From Bacillus tequilensis KCTC 13622 (GTDB lineage Bacteria > Bacillota > Bacilli > Bacillales > Bacillaceae): 64,000 nucleotides of DNA. Below are positions 37,178 through 45,217 of the stretch, piece after piece. The position numbers and the translations under genes were made by a program. The notes under the pieces were generated by a model. It ran no database searches. It was not told where the DNA came from and saw only the letters and a program-made list of their open reading frames with translations. Location: NCBI RefSeq assembly GCF_000507145.1, contig NZ_AYTO01000041.1, positions 434,001 to 498,000 of the forward strand, written 5' to 3'. Position 1 is the stretch's first letter. Each line of letters opens with the position of its first letter.

Positions 37178-38240
37178 ATGAAAGACATTCTCATTTTCAC
37201 TTTCTTAAGCATTTCTACAGGGCATCATCATGCCGCCGATGCCCTCCAGGCTGAATTGAAGTCTCAAGGTCTCGCTGCCGAGAAGATTGATATCTTTTCA
37301 CATGCGTATAGACGGTTAGAAAAACTGTCCTCCGAAGCATATTTAAAGTGGATTCAATATGTCCCGAAAACGTACAGCGGTATTTACAAGCTCCTCGCCT
37401 GCGGAAAATATGAGAATGACAAGCGCTATACCATGTACGAATGGCTGTTCACGCAACAAATGAGGCATATTCTCCAAGAAAAACAGCCCGATACATGCGC
37501 TGCCTTCTTATCTGCTCAATCGGCTCAAGCCGGAATATCCGAATATGACGGTTGTGAATGTATACACTGATTTTTTTGTGAATCAATTATGGGGGCGGGA
37601 AAACATTGATTATCATTTTGTTCCAATCATAGATGTCAAGAGGCAGCCCGTGTCTGAAGGAATCAGCCAGAAACATATATACTTGACCGGCATTCCCGTT
37701 CACCGGATGTTTGAAACGGCACCAGCAGACGCCTGTCAGCATCATCCGCCGTATACCATCATCATCACAGGCGGCAGTATGGGGGTCGGGGGTATTTTAA
37801 AATGGATTCGGTACCTGTCGCCAGGCGGAAACATCTTATACAAAATATTATGCGGCCGGAACGAAAAGCTCTACTGCTACGTCAAAAGTTTGCGCCACCC
37901 TTGTATTGAGGCGATCCCCTATCTTCACAGCAAAGCAGAGATGAACCGTTTATACGAGCAGGCGTCAGGCATCATGACAAAACCCGGAGGCGTGACCATC
38001 AGCGAATGCTTGCAGAAACGGCTTCCGATATTTATTTATAATGCGCTGCCGGGACAGGAGGAAATGAATTTGAACCTTCTAAAGGAACGGGGGCTTGTCA
38101 CAGATATGAGAAACTGGGACATGCAGAAAGCAGAAGAACATATTGCGGCGTTTTTTCAATCAAATGAACAGGTGAAAGAATATGAAAAACATGTCAATGG
38201 ATATCTTGCCGAAATATCTAATCGGAAAATTATGCTTTAA
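37178..38240 (+). pseudogene. ykoN: ykoN, UgtP-like glycosyltransferase, frame broken
   Basis: Two frames together give one glycosyltransferase of the monogalactosyldiacylglycerol-synthase/UgtP type. The first starts at the ATG at 37178 with AAGGAGG upstream (KDILIFTFLSISTGHHHAADAL, the family N-terminus) and is colinear to about 37492. The matching sequence then resumes in another frame from about 37494 (HALPSYLLNRLKPEYPNMTV, then VNVYTDFFVNQLWGR) to 38240, with the donor-binding region GIMTKPGGVTISECLQKRLP. The conserved stretch before HALPSY looks shortened, which points to a small deletion of a length not divisible by three. A sequencing error is the alternative. As written the first frame ends at 37570. 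Confidence 0.8.
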
Positions 38241-38256
38241 AAACAATCATATGACA

Positions 38257-38287
38257 TAAAAAAACACTCTCCTGAAACAGAGAGTGC
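38257..38287. terminator. ykoN / ykoM terminator
   Basis: CACTCTC / GAGAGTG hairpin with a run of seven A on the left, best for ykoM on the minus strand. Confidence 0.75.
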
Positions 38288-38294
38288 AGAATGG

Positions 38295-38759
38295 TTAACG
38301 AAACAGCAAATGCTGGCTGTGAATGCCTGCTTTTTTCAGCAGAACAATCAGCTGATCCTGTTCATCAGGCGAAAGGCCTGAAAATGCTCTCGCAATCCGC
38401 AGTGCATGAATCGGATAAATTTTATCCAAATACTCATTTCCCTTGTCAGTTAAATGGGCGTAAACGGAGCGTTTATCTTTCGGGTCCTGCTCCCTTACTA
38501 AAAACCCGTTTCTTTCTAATTTGTCAATCACATATGTGACGTTTCCGCTCACAAGCAGAAGTCTCGATCCAATCTGCTGCAATTTTTGCGGGCCTCTTGT
38601 GTACAGGAGTTCCAGTACAGCAAATTCAGTGGGATTAAAGCCGTGTTCTTTGCTGTCACGGATACTATGTTCAGACACACTTTTGAAAGCCCTCGCAAAA
38701 ACTTTGTACAAATTCATCGCACGCTCAACTTCTTCTTCGTTAAACGATAATCTCATCAT
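38295..38759 (-). CDS. ykoM: YkoM, MarR-family regulator
   Basis: This 154-residue winged-helix protein is related to MhqR in the same window; both share PTEFAVLELLY and the recognition-helix region (ITYVVDKLEKKELL versus VTYVIDKLERNGFL). The wing DPKDKRSVYAHLTDKG is intact. A cysteine like that of OhrR/MhqR sensors is not evident at the N-terminus. Targets are unknown to me; the neighbouring ykoN-ykoP genes are possible. The ATG at 38759 has only a weak binding site. Confidence 0.88.
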   Translation of the reverse strand: MMRLSFNEEEVERAMNLYKVFARAFKSVSEHSIRDSKEHGFNPTEFAVLELLYTRGPQKLQQIGSRLLLVSGNVTYVIDKLERNGFLVREQDPKDKRSVYAHLTDKGNEYLDKIYPIHALRIARAFSGLSPDEQDQLIVLLKKAGIHSQHLLFR

Positions 38760-38875
38760 ATCTACCTCGTATATAGGATTTTTATAAAAAAATAATGAAA
38801 ACCCTTACATATAATAAGAGTTCAGTCCCTTACTATACGTATTCGCTATAATTCGAGAGATTCCTTCTGAAAGCA

Positions 38876-38906
38876 AAAAAACCTTATACATTATCTTGTA
38901 TAAGGA
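38876..38906 (-). terminator. ykoL terminator
   Basis: CCTTATACA / TGTATAAGG hairpin that includes the last codons of ykoL, followed by seven T on the minus strand. Confidence 0.75.
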
Positions 38907-39073
38907 TATTTTTTGTCATTTACAATGCTGCGGAAGAAATACGCGTATTCTTTTCGCAGTTCGGAAATCGTCATTTTGTTCATGACTTCTTTATTATAAA
39001 CTCCGATTTGAAAGAGTTTTTCAGCATAATGGCTTCGTTCTTTTTCTAAAGCGGATTTCAATAAATTACTCAT
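38891..39073 (-). CDS. ykoL: YkoL, small stress/nutrient-limitation protein
   Basis: This 60-residue basic, helical protein (SNLLKSALEKERSHYAEKLF, then EVMNKMTISELRKEYAYFF) resembles the FbpA-type small basic peptides and matches YkoL of B. subtilis, reported to be induced on phosphate limitation and to depend on TnrA and PhoP. I start at the ATG at 39073 with AAGGAGGG upstream. ykzB precedes it by 87 bases on the same strand, and both lie downstream of a perfect TnrA box. Confidence 0.88.
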   Translation of the reverse strand: MSNLLKSALEKERSHYAEKLFQIGVYNKEVMNKMTISELRKEYAYFFRSIVNDKKYPYTR

Positions 39074-39160
39074 AGCGCCCTCCTTCATTTTGAGGTATCC
39101 TATACACAAGATACTTCATTTTCATGAACGTGGTATGAATCTAATGTAAAGAATTTATGT

Positions 39161-39316
39161 TTACGAAGATTTTCGGTACAGTCCGTTTTGCACCGATCTT
39201 AATAGTTGAAAAGCATGTTCTCCGGCAAGCTGCATAAACGTCTCCAGCATTTCATCACGTTTGATATCCAATTCTATAATTTCCTTAGCCAGTGAGACTG
39301 CTTTTTCTTCCTCCAT
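39161..39316 (-). CDS. ykzB: YkzB, 51-residue small protein
   Basis: This 51-codon gene starts at the ATG at 39316 after GAGGAGGAAGGA. The product is acidic at the N-terminus (EEEKAVSLAKEIIELDIKRDEM) and basic at the C-terminus, with a predicted continuous amphipathic helix and no membrane segment. I recognise it as ykzB, the first gene of the TnrA-controlled ykzB-ykoL unit. Its role is unknown. The TnrA box lies 113 bases upstream. Confidence 0.82.
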   Translation of the reverse strand: MEEEKAVSLAKEIIELDIKRDEMLETFMQLAGEHAFQLLRSVQNGLYRKSS

Positions 39317-39428
39317 GATTATCCTTCCTCCTCAGTTATTCGTTACATAAAGGATAAAACGCGCTTATGTGTGATGCATTATTCTTGTTAATTTTTCTGC
39401 CGTGTTTTTTCAAAAATCTTCTATTTGA

Positions 39429-39445
39429 TGTTAGAAAATATGACA
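39429..39445. promoter_or_regulatory. TnrA box between tnrA and ykzB-ykoL
   Basis: TGTTAGAAAATATGACA matches the TnrA/GlnR consensus TGTNAN7TNACA exactly. It lies about 50 bases upstream of the predicted tnrA start of transcription (TATACT at 39475-39480) and upstream of divergent ykzB, so one site can serve both units. Confidence 0.9.
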
Positions 39446-39509
39446 AGCGTCAGGTTTTTTCTCTTTGTTTTTTATATACTATTATCAAAAGACAGCCAGG
39501 GGTGGAAAA

Positions 39510-39842
39510 ATGACCACAGAAGATCATTCTTATAAAGACAAAAAAGTGATTTCAATCGGAATTGTGAGTGAATTGACAGGATTGTCCGTAAGACAGATCA
39601 GGTATTATGAGGAACGGAAGCTCATTTATCCGCAGCGGTCCTCAAGGGGCACGAGAAAATATTCTTTTGCCGATGTGGAGAGGCTGATGGATATTGCCAA
39701 TAAACGTGAAGATGGCGTACAGACGGCAGAGATTTTAAAGGATATGCGCAAAAAAGAACAGATGTTGAAAAACGATCCGCAAGTGCGGAAAAAAATGCTG
39801 GAGGGGCAGCTTAATGCTCACTTTCGGTACAAAAACAGGTAA
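39510..39842 (+). CDS. tnrA: TnrA, global nitrogen regulator
   Basis: TnrA is a MerR-family dimer that activates or represses nitrogen genes when nitrogen is limiting and is captured by feedback-inhibited glutamine synthetase in excess nitrogen. The 110-residue protein has the MerR HTH ([29 protein letters not shown]) and wing ([15 protein letters not shown]), a coiled dimer helix, and the C-terminal glutamine-synthetase-sensing tail HFRYKNR. I start at the ATG at 39510 after GGGGTGG. The perfect TnrA box upstream supports autoactivation. Confidence 0.96.
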   Translation: MTTEDHSYKDKKVISIGIVSELTGLSVRQIRYYEERKLIYPQRSSRGTRKYSFADVERLMDIANKREDGVQTAEILKDMRKKEQMLKNDPQVRKKMLEGQLNAHFRYKNR

Positions 39843-39886
39843 ATGACAAAAGTCCGGCTCGCAATTGAGACGGACTTTTGTCATTT
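39841..39886. terminator. Bidirectional tnrA / mgtE terminator
   Basis: A 16-bp perfect stem (AAATGACAAAAGTCCG and its complement) reaches into both stop codons. Confidence 0.85.
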
Positions 39887-41240
39887 ATAATGAGTGTATG
39901 AATGCAGTGGCAATGCCGAAATAAATTAATAAAGACAAAATATCGTTTAGCGTTGTAATCAGCGGTCCTGAAGCGATTGCCGGGTCTACTTTCAGTTTGT
40001 GCAAAATAATAGGGATAATCGTTCCTGACATCGTGCCGATAATTAACGTAAAGAGCAATGACGAGGAGACAACAAATCCTAAAAGCGCGTTCCCCTGCCA
40101 TAAGATGGCGATAATCGCAATCAGAACAGAACAAACCGCTCCGATATATATACTTGTTCTAAACTCCCGGAGGATCAGGCGTACAATCGTTTTTTTGTTC
40201 ATTTCTTCTTTAGACAAGCCTCGGATAACAACCGCGAGAGATTGCGTTCCTGTATTTCCTGTCATCCCTGACACCATCGGCATGAAAAACGCCAGCGCGA
40301 CAACCTGCTGCAGCGCATCTTCAAAATAACTGATAATGCTTCCGGAAATCAGTCCGATAAACAAGAGTAAAATCAGCCATGGCAGACGCCGGTATGCAGC
40401 GACATAAGCCTTTGTGTCAAAAGTGATGTCTTTACCGGAAGCGGCAAATTTCTCATAATCCTCATCAGCTTCCCGAATGACGACGTCGATAATATCATCG
40501 ACCGTTACAATGCCGACAAGCACATTGTTTTCTTCCACAATCGGAATCGCCAAGAAATCGTAACGTTCTATCAGACGGGCAACCTCTTCCTGATCCTGAA
40601 GAGCGCCTGCTGAAATAACGCGGGTAAACATTAAATCCTGCACCTTTTCTTCAGGTTCGCCAAGAATTAAATCACGGTAGGAAAGGACACCCACCAGCTG
40701 TTTGCTTTCATTGATCACATATAAGTAGTTGATCGATTCAGCGATTTCAGCAAAGCTTTTCAGTTTGACGACCGCGTCTTTAACCGTATAATGCTGAGGA
40801 ATCCACACATACCGGTTTGTCATCATGCGTCCCGCTGAGTCAGCCGGATAATTCATCAAAAGCTGCACAGCTTTTGACTCTGACGCTTCCATGCTGGACA
40901 AAAGCTGTTCTTTCAGTTCTTCGTCCATTTCTTCAAGCAATTGAGCGAGATCATCGTTGTCCATTTTGTTCATCGCCAGTGTTGCTCTTGTTTTCCCGAC
41001 TTTATTTAAGACGACAAGCTGAAATTCGCGTTCCAGCTCCCCGATCATATCAGTAATATCATCTACAGTTAAATAAGATAAATAGCGGGCGTGGTGTTTT
41101 TCCGGCATTTCTTTAAAAATAAACGCCATATCATAGGGCTGCAGCTCATCAATAACGCTTCTGAAATCCCTGATTTTTCCGTCTCGCAATAAAATAATGA
41201 TGCGTAAAATGAGTTCGTCATAGGTCATGTTTTGAACCAT
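39885..41240 (-). CDS. mgtE: MgtE, Mg2+ transporter
   Basis: MgtE is the main Mg2+ importer of Bacillus. The 451-residue protein has the N-domain superhelix (about 5-130), two CBS domains (about 135-255) that sense cytosolic Mg2+, and five C-terminal membrane helices (about 280-450) with the pore motif PMVSGMTGNTGTQSLAVVIRGL. The ATG at 41240 follows GAGGAGGT, which itself overlaps the stop of a 40-codon upstream ORF, so the two are probably translationally coupled. Expression is set by the M-box. Confidence 0.95.
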   Translation of the reverse strand: MVQNMTYDELILRIIILLRDGKIRDFRSVIDELQPYDMAFIFKEMPEKHHARYLSYLTVDDITDMIGELEREFQLVVLNKVGKTRATLAMNKMDNDDLAQLLEEMDEELKEQLLSSMEASESKAVQLLMNYPADSAGRMMTNRYVWIPQHYTVKDAVVKLKSFAEIAESINYLYVINESKQLVGVLSYRDLILGEPEEKVQDLMFTRVISAGALQDQEEVARLIERYDFLAIPIVEENNVLVGIVTVDDIIDVVIREADEDYEKFAASGKDITFDTKAYVAAYRRLPWLILLLFIGLISGSIISYFEDALQQVVALAFFMPMVSGMTGNTGTQSLAVVIRGLSKEEMNKKTIVRLILREFRTSIYIGAVCSVLIAIIAILWQGNALLGFVVSSSLLFTLIIGTMSGTIIPIILHKLKVDPAIASGPLITTLNDILSLLIYFGIATAFIHSL

Positions 41241-41257
41241 CGGGACTCGTACCTCCT

Positions 41258-41380
41258 CTACGGAGACATGCCGGCCTCGCCAGAAGGTGCGGCAGATTGT
41301 CTCCTCATCGTGTAATCAATTGTCTTGCTGTCATAGTATATGGGTACTTCTTCAGATTGACTCGAATGGGGAGAATCCAT
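41258..41380 (-). CDS. Possible 40-residue leader peptide between M-box and mgtE
   Basis: An ATG at 41380 preceded by AAAGGAGGTGCGG opens a 40-codon frame whose stop (TAG) overlaps the mgtE ribosome binding site (TAGAGGAGGT). The peptide is hydrophilic: serine/glutamate-rich at the start (MDSPHSSQSEEVPIYYD) and ending in RRQSAAPSGEAGMSP, with proline as the last residue before the stop. It sits after the riboswitch terminator, so it is made only when Mg2+ is low. It could be a coupling or stalling peptide, or a small protein acting with MgtE. I do not recognise it. Confidence 0.55.
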   Translation of the reverse strand: MDSPHSSQSEEVPIYYDSKTIDYTMRRQSAAPSGEAGMSP

Positions 41381-41416
41381 ACTCCGCACCTCCTTTTGTA
41401 AACTTCATTTTAAGGG

Positions 41417-41637
41417 CATAAAAAAAGCCTTCGGGATTGAAGGAGAAAGAAGCACGGCAAAAAAGCGTGCGGGCGCCTTCAATCGTAGAGCTTTAGCACT
41501 GTATGGCATAGGATCAAACATCCAGCTGCATTAAAAATCACCTTATGTCGATGATTTCTGTTGACCCATTGGCGTCTTTGGACATTTTTGGGCAGCAGCG
41601 TATCTCCATACAGGAGCCTCACCTAACGAAGTTCCTA
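41417..41637 (-). promoter_or_regulatory. M-box (Mg2+) riboswitch of mgtE
   Basis: The minus-strand leader has the M-box hallmarks: CGTTAGGTGAGGCTCC, TATGGAGATACGCTGCTGCC, CGCCAATGGGTCAACAG and the distal CGACATAAGGTGA. A terminator stem (CCTTC...GAAGG, 41417-41443) with a T run follows. High Mg2+ should favour termination. Confidence 0.95.
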
Positions 41638-41724
41638 ATTGAATTGACACACTGAGATTACAGAAAAAAACAAGCTGTGTCAACTCAAAAAAGTAATAAA
41701 TACGCTTTCATTACAATTACGGAA

Positions 41725-41747
41725 CAAAACAAGGGCCTAAGCCCTTA
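41725..41747 (-). terminator. Terminator of the 45-codon gene
   Basis: AAGGGC/GCCCTT-type hairpin at the stop codon, with a TTGTTTTGTT tail on the minus strand. Confidence 0.6.
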
Positions 41748-41882
41748 TTCTGTTGTTTGTGTCTCATCATCTTCCGAGAGCAAATGATATGATTCGTGAA
41801 GAAATAAGGCATACTCTCCTTCCTTCGTCGGATGAGGGACAAATTCAGCCTGATTGATGTATTGCTCCTCTTTCTTTTCCAT
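41745..41882 (-). CDS. Small acidic protein, 45 residues, unassigned
   Basis: A 45-codon gene with a strong binding site (AAAAGGAGG, 8 bases before the ATG) and its own terminator. The product is acidic and soluble: MEKKEEQYINQAEFVPHPTK, then EGEYALFLHESYHLLSEDDE. I do not recognise it. It lies where B. subtilis 168 carries ykoG-ykoH-ykoI-ykoJ, and could be a replaced or independently conserved small gene. No clear promoter was found upstream. Confidence 0.6.
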   Translation of the reverse strand: MEKKEEQYINQAEFVPHPTKEGEYALFLHESYHLLSEDDETQTTE

Positions 41883-42127
41883 GTGTTTCGCCTCCTTTTC
41901 CCATTAGATTGTCCAAAAGAAAGGTTCTTATCATGCAGCGGGGTTTCAGATTGTTGACAAAAAAACAGCTTAAGTTTAGGGTTTATCACCTTGTTTAACA
42001 GTAACGCTATACCTTCATATTCCAATTCAAGCTAAAGCACTCTGGCGATTTTTTCACAATTAATATGAATCCTTTCCCCAAATGTGATCATCCTCTCCTG
42101 CCCCTATATGAAAAAATCATTTCATTG
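41883..42127. other. Intergenic stretch without recognisable gene
   Basis: About 245 AT-rich bases between the 45-codon gene and the ykoF promoter. Minus-strand reading gives an open frame into the small gene's region, but its codon use and composition (runs of Arg/Lys) look random. I see no remnant of ykoG, ykoH, ykoI or ykoJ. Confidence 0.5.
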
Positions 42128-42156
42128 TTTACAAAATGATTCTTATCATCTATGAT
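42128..42156 (+). promoter_or_regulatory. SigA-type promoter of ykoFEDC with Fur-like box in its spacer
   Basis: TTTACA (42128-42133), a 17-base spacer and TATGAT (42151-42156) precede the TPP riboswitch. The minus-strand reading of 42132-42150 matches the 19-bp Fur box consensus at 14 of 19 positions. Confidence 0.55.
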
Positions 42157-42183
42157 GATGTCAAATAAAAAATTGCATACGGA

Positions 42184-42358
42184 AAGCACTAGGGGTGCTG
42201 TTTTGGCTGAGATAAAGCGCGGGAGAAACGCGCTTTGATCCCTTATGACCCGATCTGGATAATACCAGCGTGGGGAAGTGCAGGTTGACCGAATGGTGTA
42301 TTTTTTGTGCGCTTTATCGATCTATGACTGCATATTCCCTTAGGATATGCAGTTTTTT
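42184..42358 (+). promoter_or_regulatory. TPP (THI-box) riboswitch of ykoFEDC
   Basis: Aptamer core at 42184-42284: GCACTAGGGGTGCTG, GGCTGAGAT, GACCCGATCTGGATAATACC and GCGTGGGGAAGTGC. A terminator stem (ACTGCATAT / ATATGCAGT, T run, 42327-42358) follows. TPP excess should stop transcription before ykoF. Confidence 0.96.
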
Positions 42359-42392
42359 TATTTCATCCTAAAAAAACAGGAGGCATTTAGAA

Positions 42393-42995
42393 ATGGAGCA
42401 TATTTGCGGTACAAGCAGAATCGCCGGTTTTCGCTTCTCTTTATATCCGATGACGGATGATTTTATCAGTGTGATCAAGTCTGCGCTGAAAAAAACAGAT
42501 ACATCCAAGGTTTGGACGAAAACTGACCATATCAGTACAGTCTTGCGCGGATCGATTGATCATGTTTTCGACGCTGCCAAGGCCATTTACCTTTATGCGG
42601 CGAACAGCGAAAAGCACATCGTTATGAACGGCACGTTTTCCATCGGATGCCCGGGCGATACACAGGGAGATACATATCTTTTCAAAGACGATAAGCGTGT
42701 CAATGAAGATGCTGTCCGAGGCTTGAACGCGGAAGCGCCATGCCAATTTGCCCTTTATCCAATGAATGAGCCGGATTATATGGGATTGATTTTGAAGGCT
42801 GTCGACATCGCAAAAGCCCAGGGCACCTTCGTACAGGGTGTCCATTACGCGAGCGAGCTTGACGGGGATGCGCATGACGTATTCAGAACATTGGAAACTG
42901 TTTTCCGCATGGCTGAACAGCAAACAAACCACGTAACCATGACGGTGAATTTTTCGGCTAACAGTCCATCAAGAAAAAACAGGAAGCAGGGATAA
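42393..42995 (+). CDS. ykoF: YkoF, thiamine/HMP-binding protein
   Basis: YkoF is a soluble protein of two repeated ferredoxin-like domains that binds thiamine or its pyrimidine part. In this 200-residue sequence the repeat is visible as GFRFSLYPMTDDFISVIKSAL near residue 11 and CQFALYPMNEPDYMGLILKAV near residue 112. Each half also carries an acidic/aspartate-serine segment for ligand binding (TDHISTVLRGSIDHVFDAAK and GVHYASELDGDAHDVFRTLE). It heads the ykoFEDC operon under a TPP riboswitch. Confidence 0.94.
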   Translation: MEHICGTSRIAGFRFSLYPMTDDFISVIKSALKKTDTSKVWTKTDHISTVLRGSIDHVFDAAKAIYLYAANSEKHIVMNGTFSIGCPGDTQGDTYLFKDDKRVNEDAVRGLNAEAPCQFALYPMNEPDYMGLILKAVDIAKAQGTFVQGVHYASELDGDAHDVFRTLETVFRMAEQQTNHVTMTVNFSANSPSRKNRKQG

Positions 42996-42996
42996 C

Positions 42997-43596
42997 ATGA
43001 AAAGCTGGAAAGTAAAAGAAATTGTCATCATGTCCGTTATCAGTATCGTTTTTGCCGTTGTTTATTTATTATTTACGCATTTCGGAAACGTACTTGCCGG
43101 TATGTTCGGGCCAATCGCTTATGAACCGATTTACGGCATTTGGTTTATCGTTTCTGTCATTGCCGCTTATATCATTCGAAAACCGGGTGCGGCGCTCGTT
43201 TCTGAAATGATTGCAGCGCTCGTTGAGTGCCTGCTGGGAAATCCGTCTGGCCCGATGGTCATCGTTATCGGCATCGTTCAAGGTCTCGGGGCTGAGGCAG
43301 TTTTTCTCGCGACACGCTGGAAAGCATACTCTCTGCCTGTCCTACTGCTGGCTGGAATGGGATCTTCGGCAGCCAGCTTTATCTACGATCTCTTTGTTTC
43401 CGGCTATGCAGCCTATTCACCAACTTATCTTCTCATTATGCTTGTGATTCGTCTGATTTCCGGTGCACTGCTTGCGGGGCTTCTCGGAAAGGCTGTCAGC
43501 GACTCTCTCGCTTATACAGGTGTATTAAACGGAATGGCACTCGGAAAGGAACTGAAAAAGAAACGGAAGCGGGCATCAGAACATGCAAGCCTTTAA
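42997..43596 (+). CDS. ykoE: YkoE, ECF transporter substrate-binding S component (HMP/thiamine precursor)
   Basis: This 199-residue membrane protein with about six helices is the S component that gives the ECF transporter its specificity, predicted to be hydroxymethylpyrimidine. Features include EIVIMSVISIVFAVVYLLFTHFGN at the N-terminus and a basic C-terminal tail ([11 protein letters not shown]). It starts right after the ykoF stop and overlaps ykoD by 14 bases. TPP riboswitch control supports the vitamin B1 role. Confidence 0.92.
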   Translation: MKSWKVKEIVIMSVISIVFAVVYLLFTHFGNVLAGMFGPIAYEPIYGIWFIVSVIAAYIIRKPGAALVSEMIAALVECLLGNPSGPMVIVIGIVQGLGAEAVFLATRWKAYSLPVLLLAGMGSSAASFIYDLFVSGYAAYSPTYLLIMLVIRLISGALLAGLLGKAVSDSLAYTGVLNGMALGKELKKKRKRASEHASL

Positions 43597-45217
43597 TGAA
43601 CTCCTGAAGGTTGATAAACTCAGCTTCTCTTATGAAGAAGACGAGAAACCGGTTTTTCAAAACCTTTCGTTTGAACTTCATAAAGGAGAATGCGCTTTAT
43701 TGCTGGGCCCAAGCGGGTGCGGAAAAAGTTCGCTCGCCCTTTGTTTAAACGGCCTTTACCCTGAGGCTTGCGACGGCATACAGTCCGGACATGTCTCCCT
43801 GTTTCAAAAGCCGGTTACAGGTACCGAATCCATTGCTCAGCGTGCCGGGATCGTCTTTCAGGACCCTGATCAGCAGTTTTGCATGCTGACGGTGGAGGAC
43901 GAAATCGCTTTTGGGCTGGAAAATTTGCAGATCCCGAAAGAAGAGATGACGAAGAAGATCAATGCTGTTTTAGAAAAATTGCGTATTACCGATTTAAAAG
44001 AAAAAACGATATCCACTCTGTCAGGAGGACAAAAGCAGAAAGTGGCTCTCGCCTGTATTTTAGCGATGGAGCCTGAGCTTATTATGCTAGATGAACCGAC
44101 TTCCCTTTTAGATCCTTATTCAGCGCGGGAGTTCGTTCACATGATGAAGGAGCTTCAGCGGGAAAAAGGCTTCAGCCTCCTCGTCATTGAGCACCAGCTT
44201 GATGAATGGACGCCTTGGATTGAGAGAACCATCGTGCTGGACAAATCAGGAAAAAAAGCGCTGGATGGCCGGACGAAAGATCTATTTCAGCATGAAGCAA
44301 AGACCTTAAAGGAATTGGGCATCGCGATTCCTAAAGGATGTGATCTTCAGGAAAAGCTCCGTATGCCGTTTTCTTTATCAAAAGAATCATTGTTCAAGGA
44401 GCCTTTTCCTGCCGGCTATCCTGAAATAAATGAAGCTCCTTCCGGGAAGAGTGTGCTTGAAGTCAGCTGCCTTTCGTTCGCAAGAGGACAGCAGGCGATT
44501 TTCAAAGACATCAGCTTTTCATTGTGCGAAGGCTCTTTGACGGCGCTTGTCGGCCCGAACGGCACTGGAAAATCCACACTCTTATCTGTCCTCGCCCGTC
44601 TTATAAAGCCGAAAAGCGGCAAGATTTTTCTATATGATAAGCCGCTGCAAGCGTATAAAGAAAATGAATTGCGTAAACGAATGGGATTTGTTTTTCAAAA
44701 CCCGGAACATCAGTTTGTCGCCGATACCGTGTATGACGAGCTGCTGTTCGGCCAGAATGCAAGCGCTGAAACTGAGAAAAAAGCGCGGCACCTGCTGCAT
44801 CGTTTCGGTCTTGCGCATTTGGCAGATCATCATCCCTTCGCGATCAGCCAAGGGCAAAAAAGGCGTTTGAGTGTCGCGACTATGCTCATGCATGACGTAA
44901 AGGTTTTATTGTTAGACGAACCAACCTTTGGCCAGGACGCCCGCTCGGCTGCTGAATGCATGGACATGATTCAGCGGATCAAACAAGAAGGAACCGCTGT
45001 CCTGATGATTACACACGATATGGAGCTGGTCTCTTCGTATGCCGACAGCGTGCTCGTGCTTCACGATACAAGCCTGGCCTTTGACGGATCTCCAGCACGG
45101 TTATTTTCTGAGGAAACAGCACTTGTCCAAAAAGCGAAGCTCACTCTTCCCCTCTTATATGAATGGATGGCATATCAAGAGGAGGTGCGTGATGATGCAG
45201 TCATTACATCTCATTAA
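43583..45217 (+). CDS. ykoD: YkoD, fused double ATPase of ECF transporter
   Basis: YkoD carries both ATPase domains of the energy-coupling module in one 544-residue chain. Walker A motifs are GPSGCGKSS (about residue 42) and GPNGTGKST (about residue 325). ABC signatures are [13 protein letters not shown] in the first half and the degenerate [13 protein letters not shown] in the second, with LMLDEPTS and LLLDEPTF as Walker B. The second signature has Gln in place of the second Gly, common in this family. It overlaps ykoE by 14 and ykoC by 26 bases. Confidence 0.93.
   Translation: MQAFNELLKVDKLSFSYEEDEKPVFQNLSFELHKGECALLLGPSGCGKSSLALCLNGLYPEACDGIQSGHVSLFQKPVTGTESIAQRAGIVFQDPDQQFCMLTVEDEIAFGLENLQIPKEEMTKKINAVLEKLRITDLKEKTISTLSGGQKQKVALACILAMEPELIMLDEPTSLLDPYSAREFVHMMKELQREKGFSLLVIEHQLDEWTPWIERTIVLDKSGKKALDGRTKDLFQHEAKTLKELGIAIPKGCDLQEKLRMPFSLSKESLFKEPFPAGYPEINEAPSGKSVLEVSCLSFARGQQAIFKDISFSLCEGSLTALVGPNGTGKSTLLSVLARLIKPKSGKIFLYDKPLQAYKENELRKRMGFVFQNPEHQFVADTVYDELLFGQNASAETEKKARHLLHRFGLAHLADHHPFAISQGQKRRLSVATMLMHDVKVLLLDEPTFGQDARSAAECMDMIQRIKQEGTAVLMITHDMELVSSYADSVLVLHDTSLAFDGSPARLFSEETALVQKAKLTLPLLYEWMAYQEEVRDDAVITSH

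Noticed and set aside
41717..42025. 102-codon minus-strand frame upstream of mgtE
   Set aside because: It has no binding site and random-looking Arg/Lys-rich sequence, and it overlaps the better supported 45-codon gene in another frame.
45039..45191. N-terminal extension of ykoC
   Set aside because: It overlaps ykoD by far and has no start signal; the ATG at 45192 with GGAGG fits the family length.
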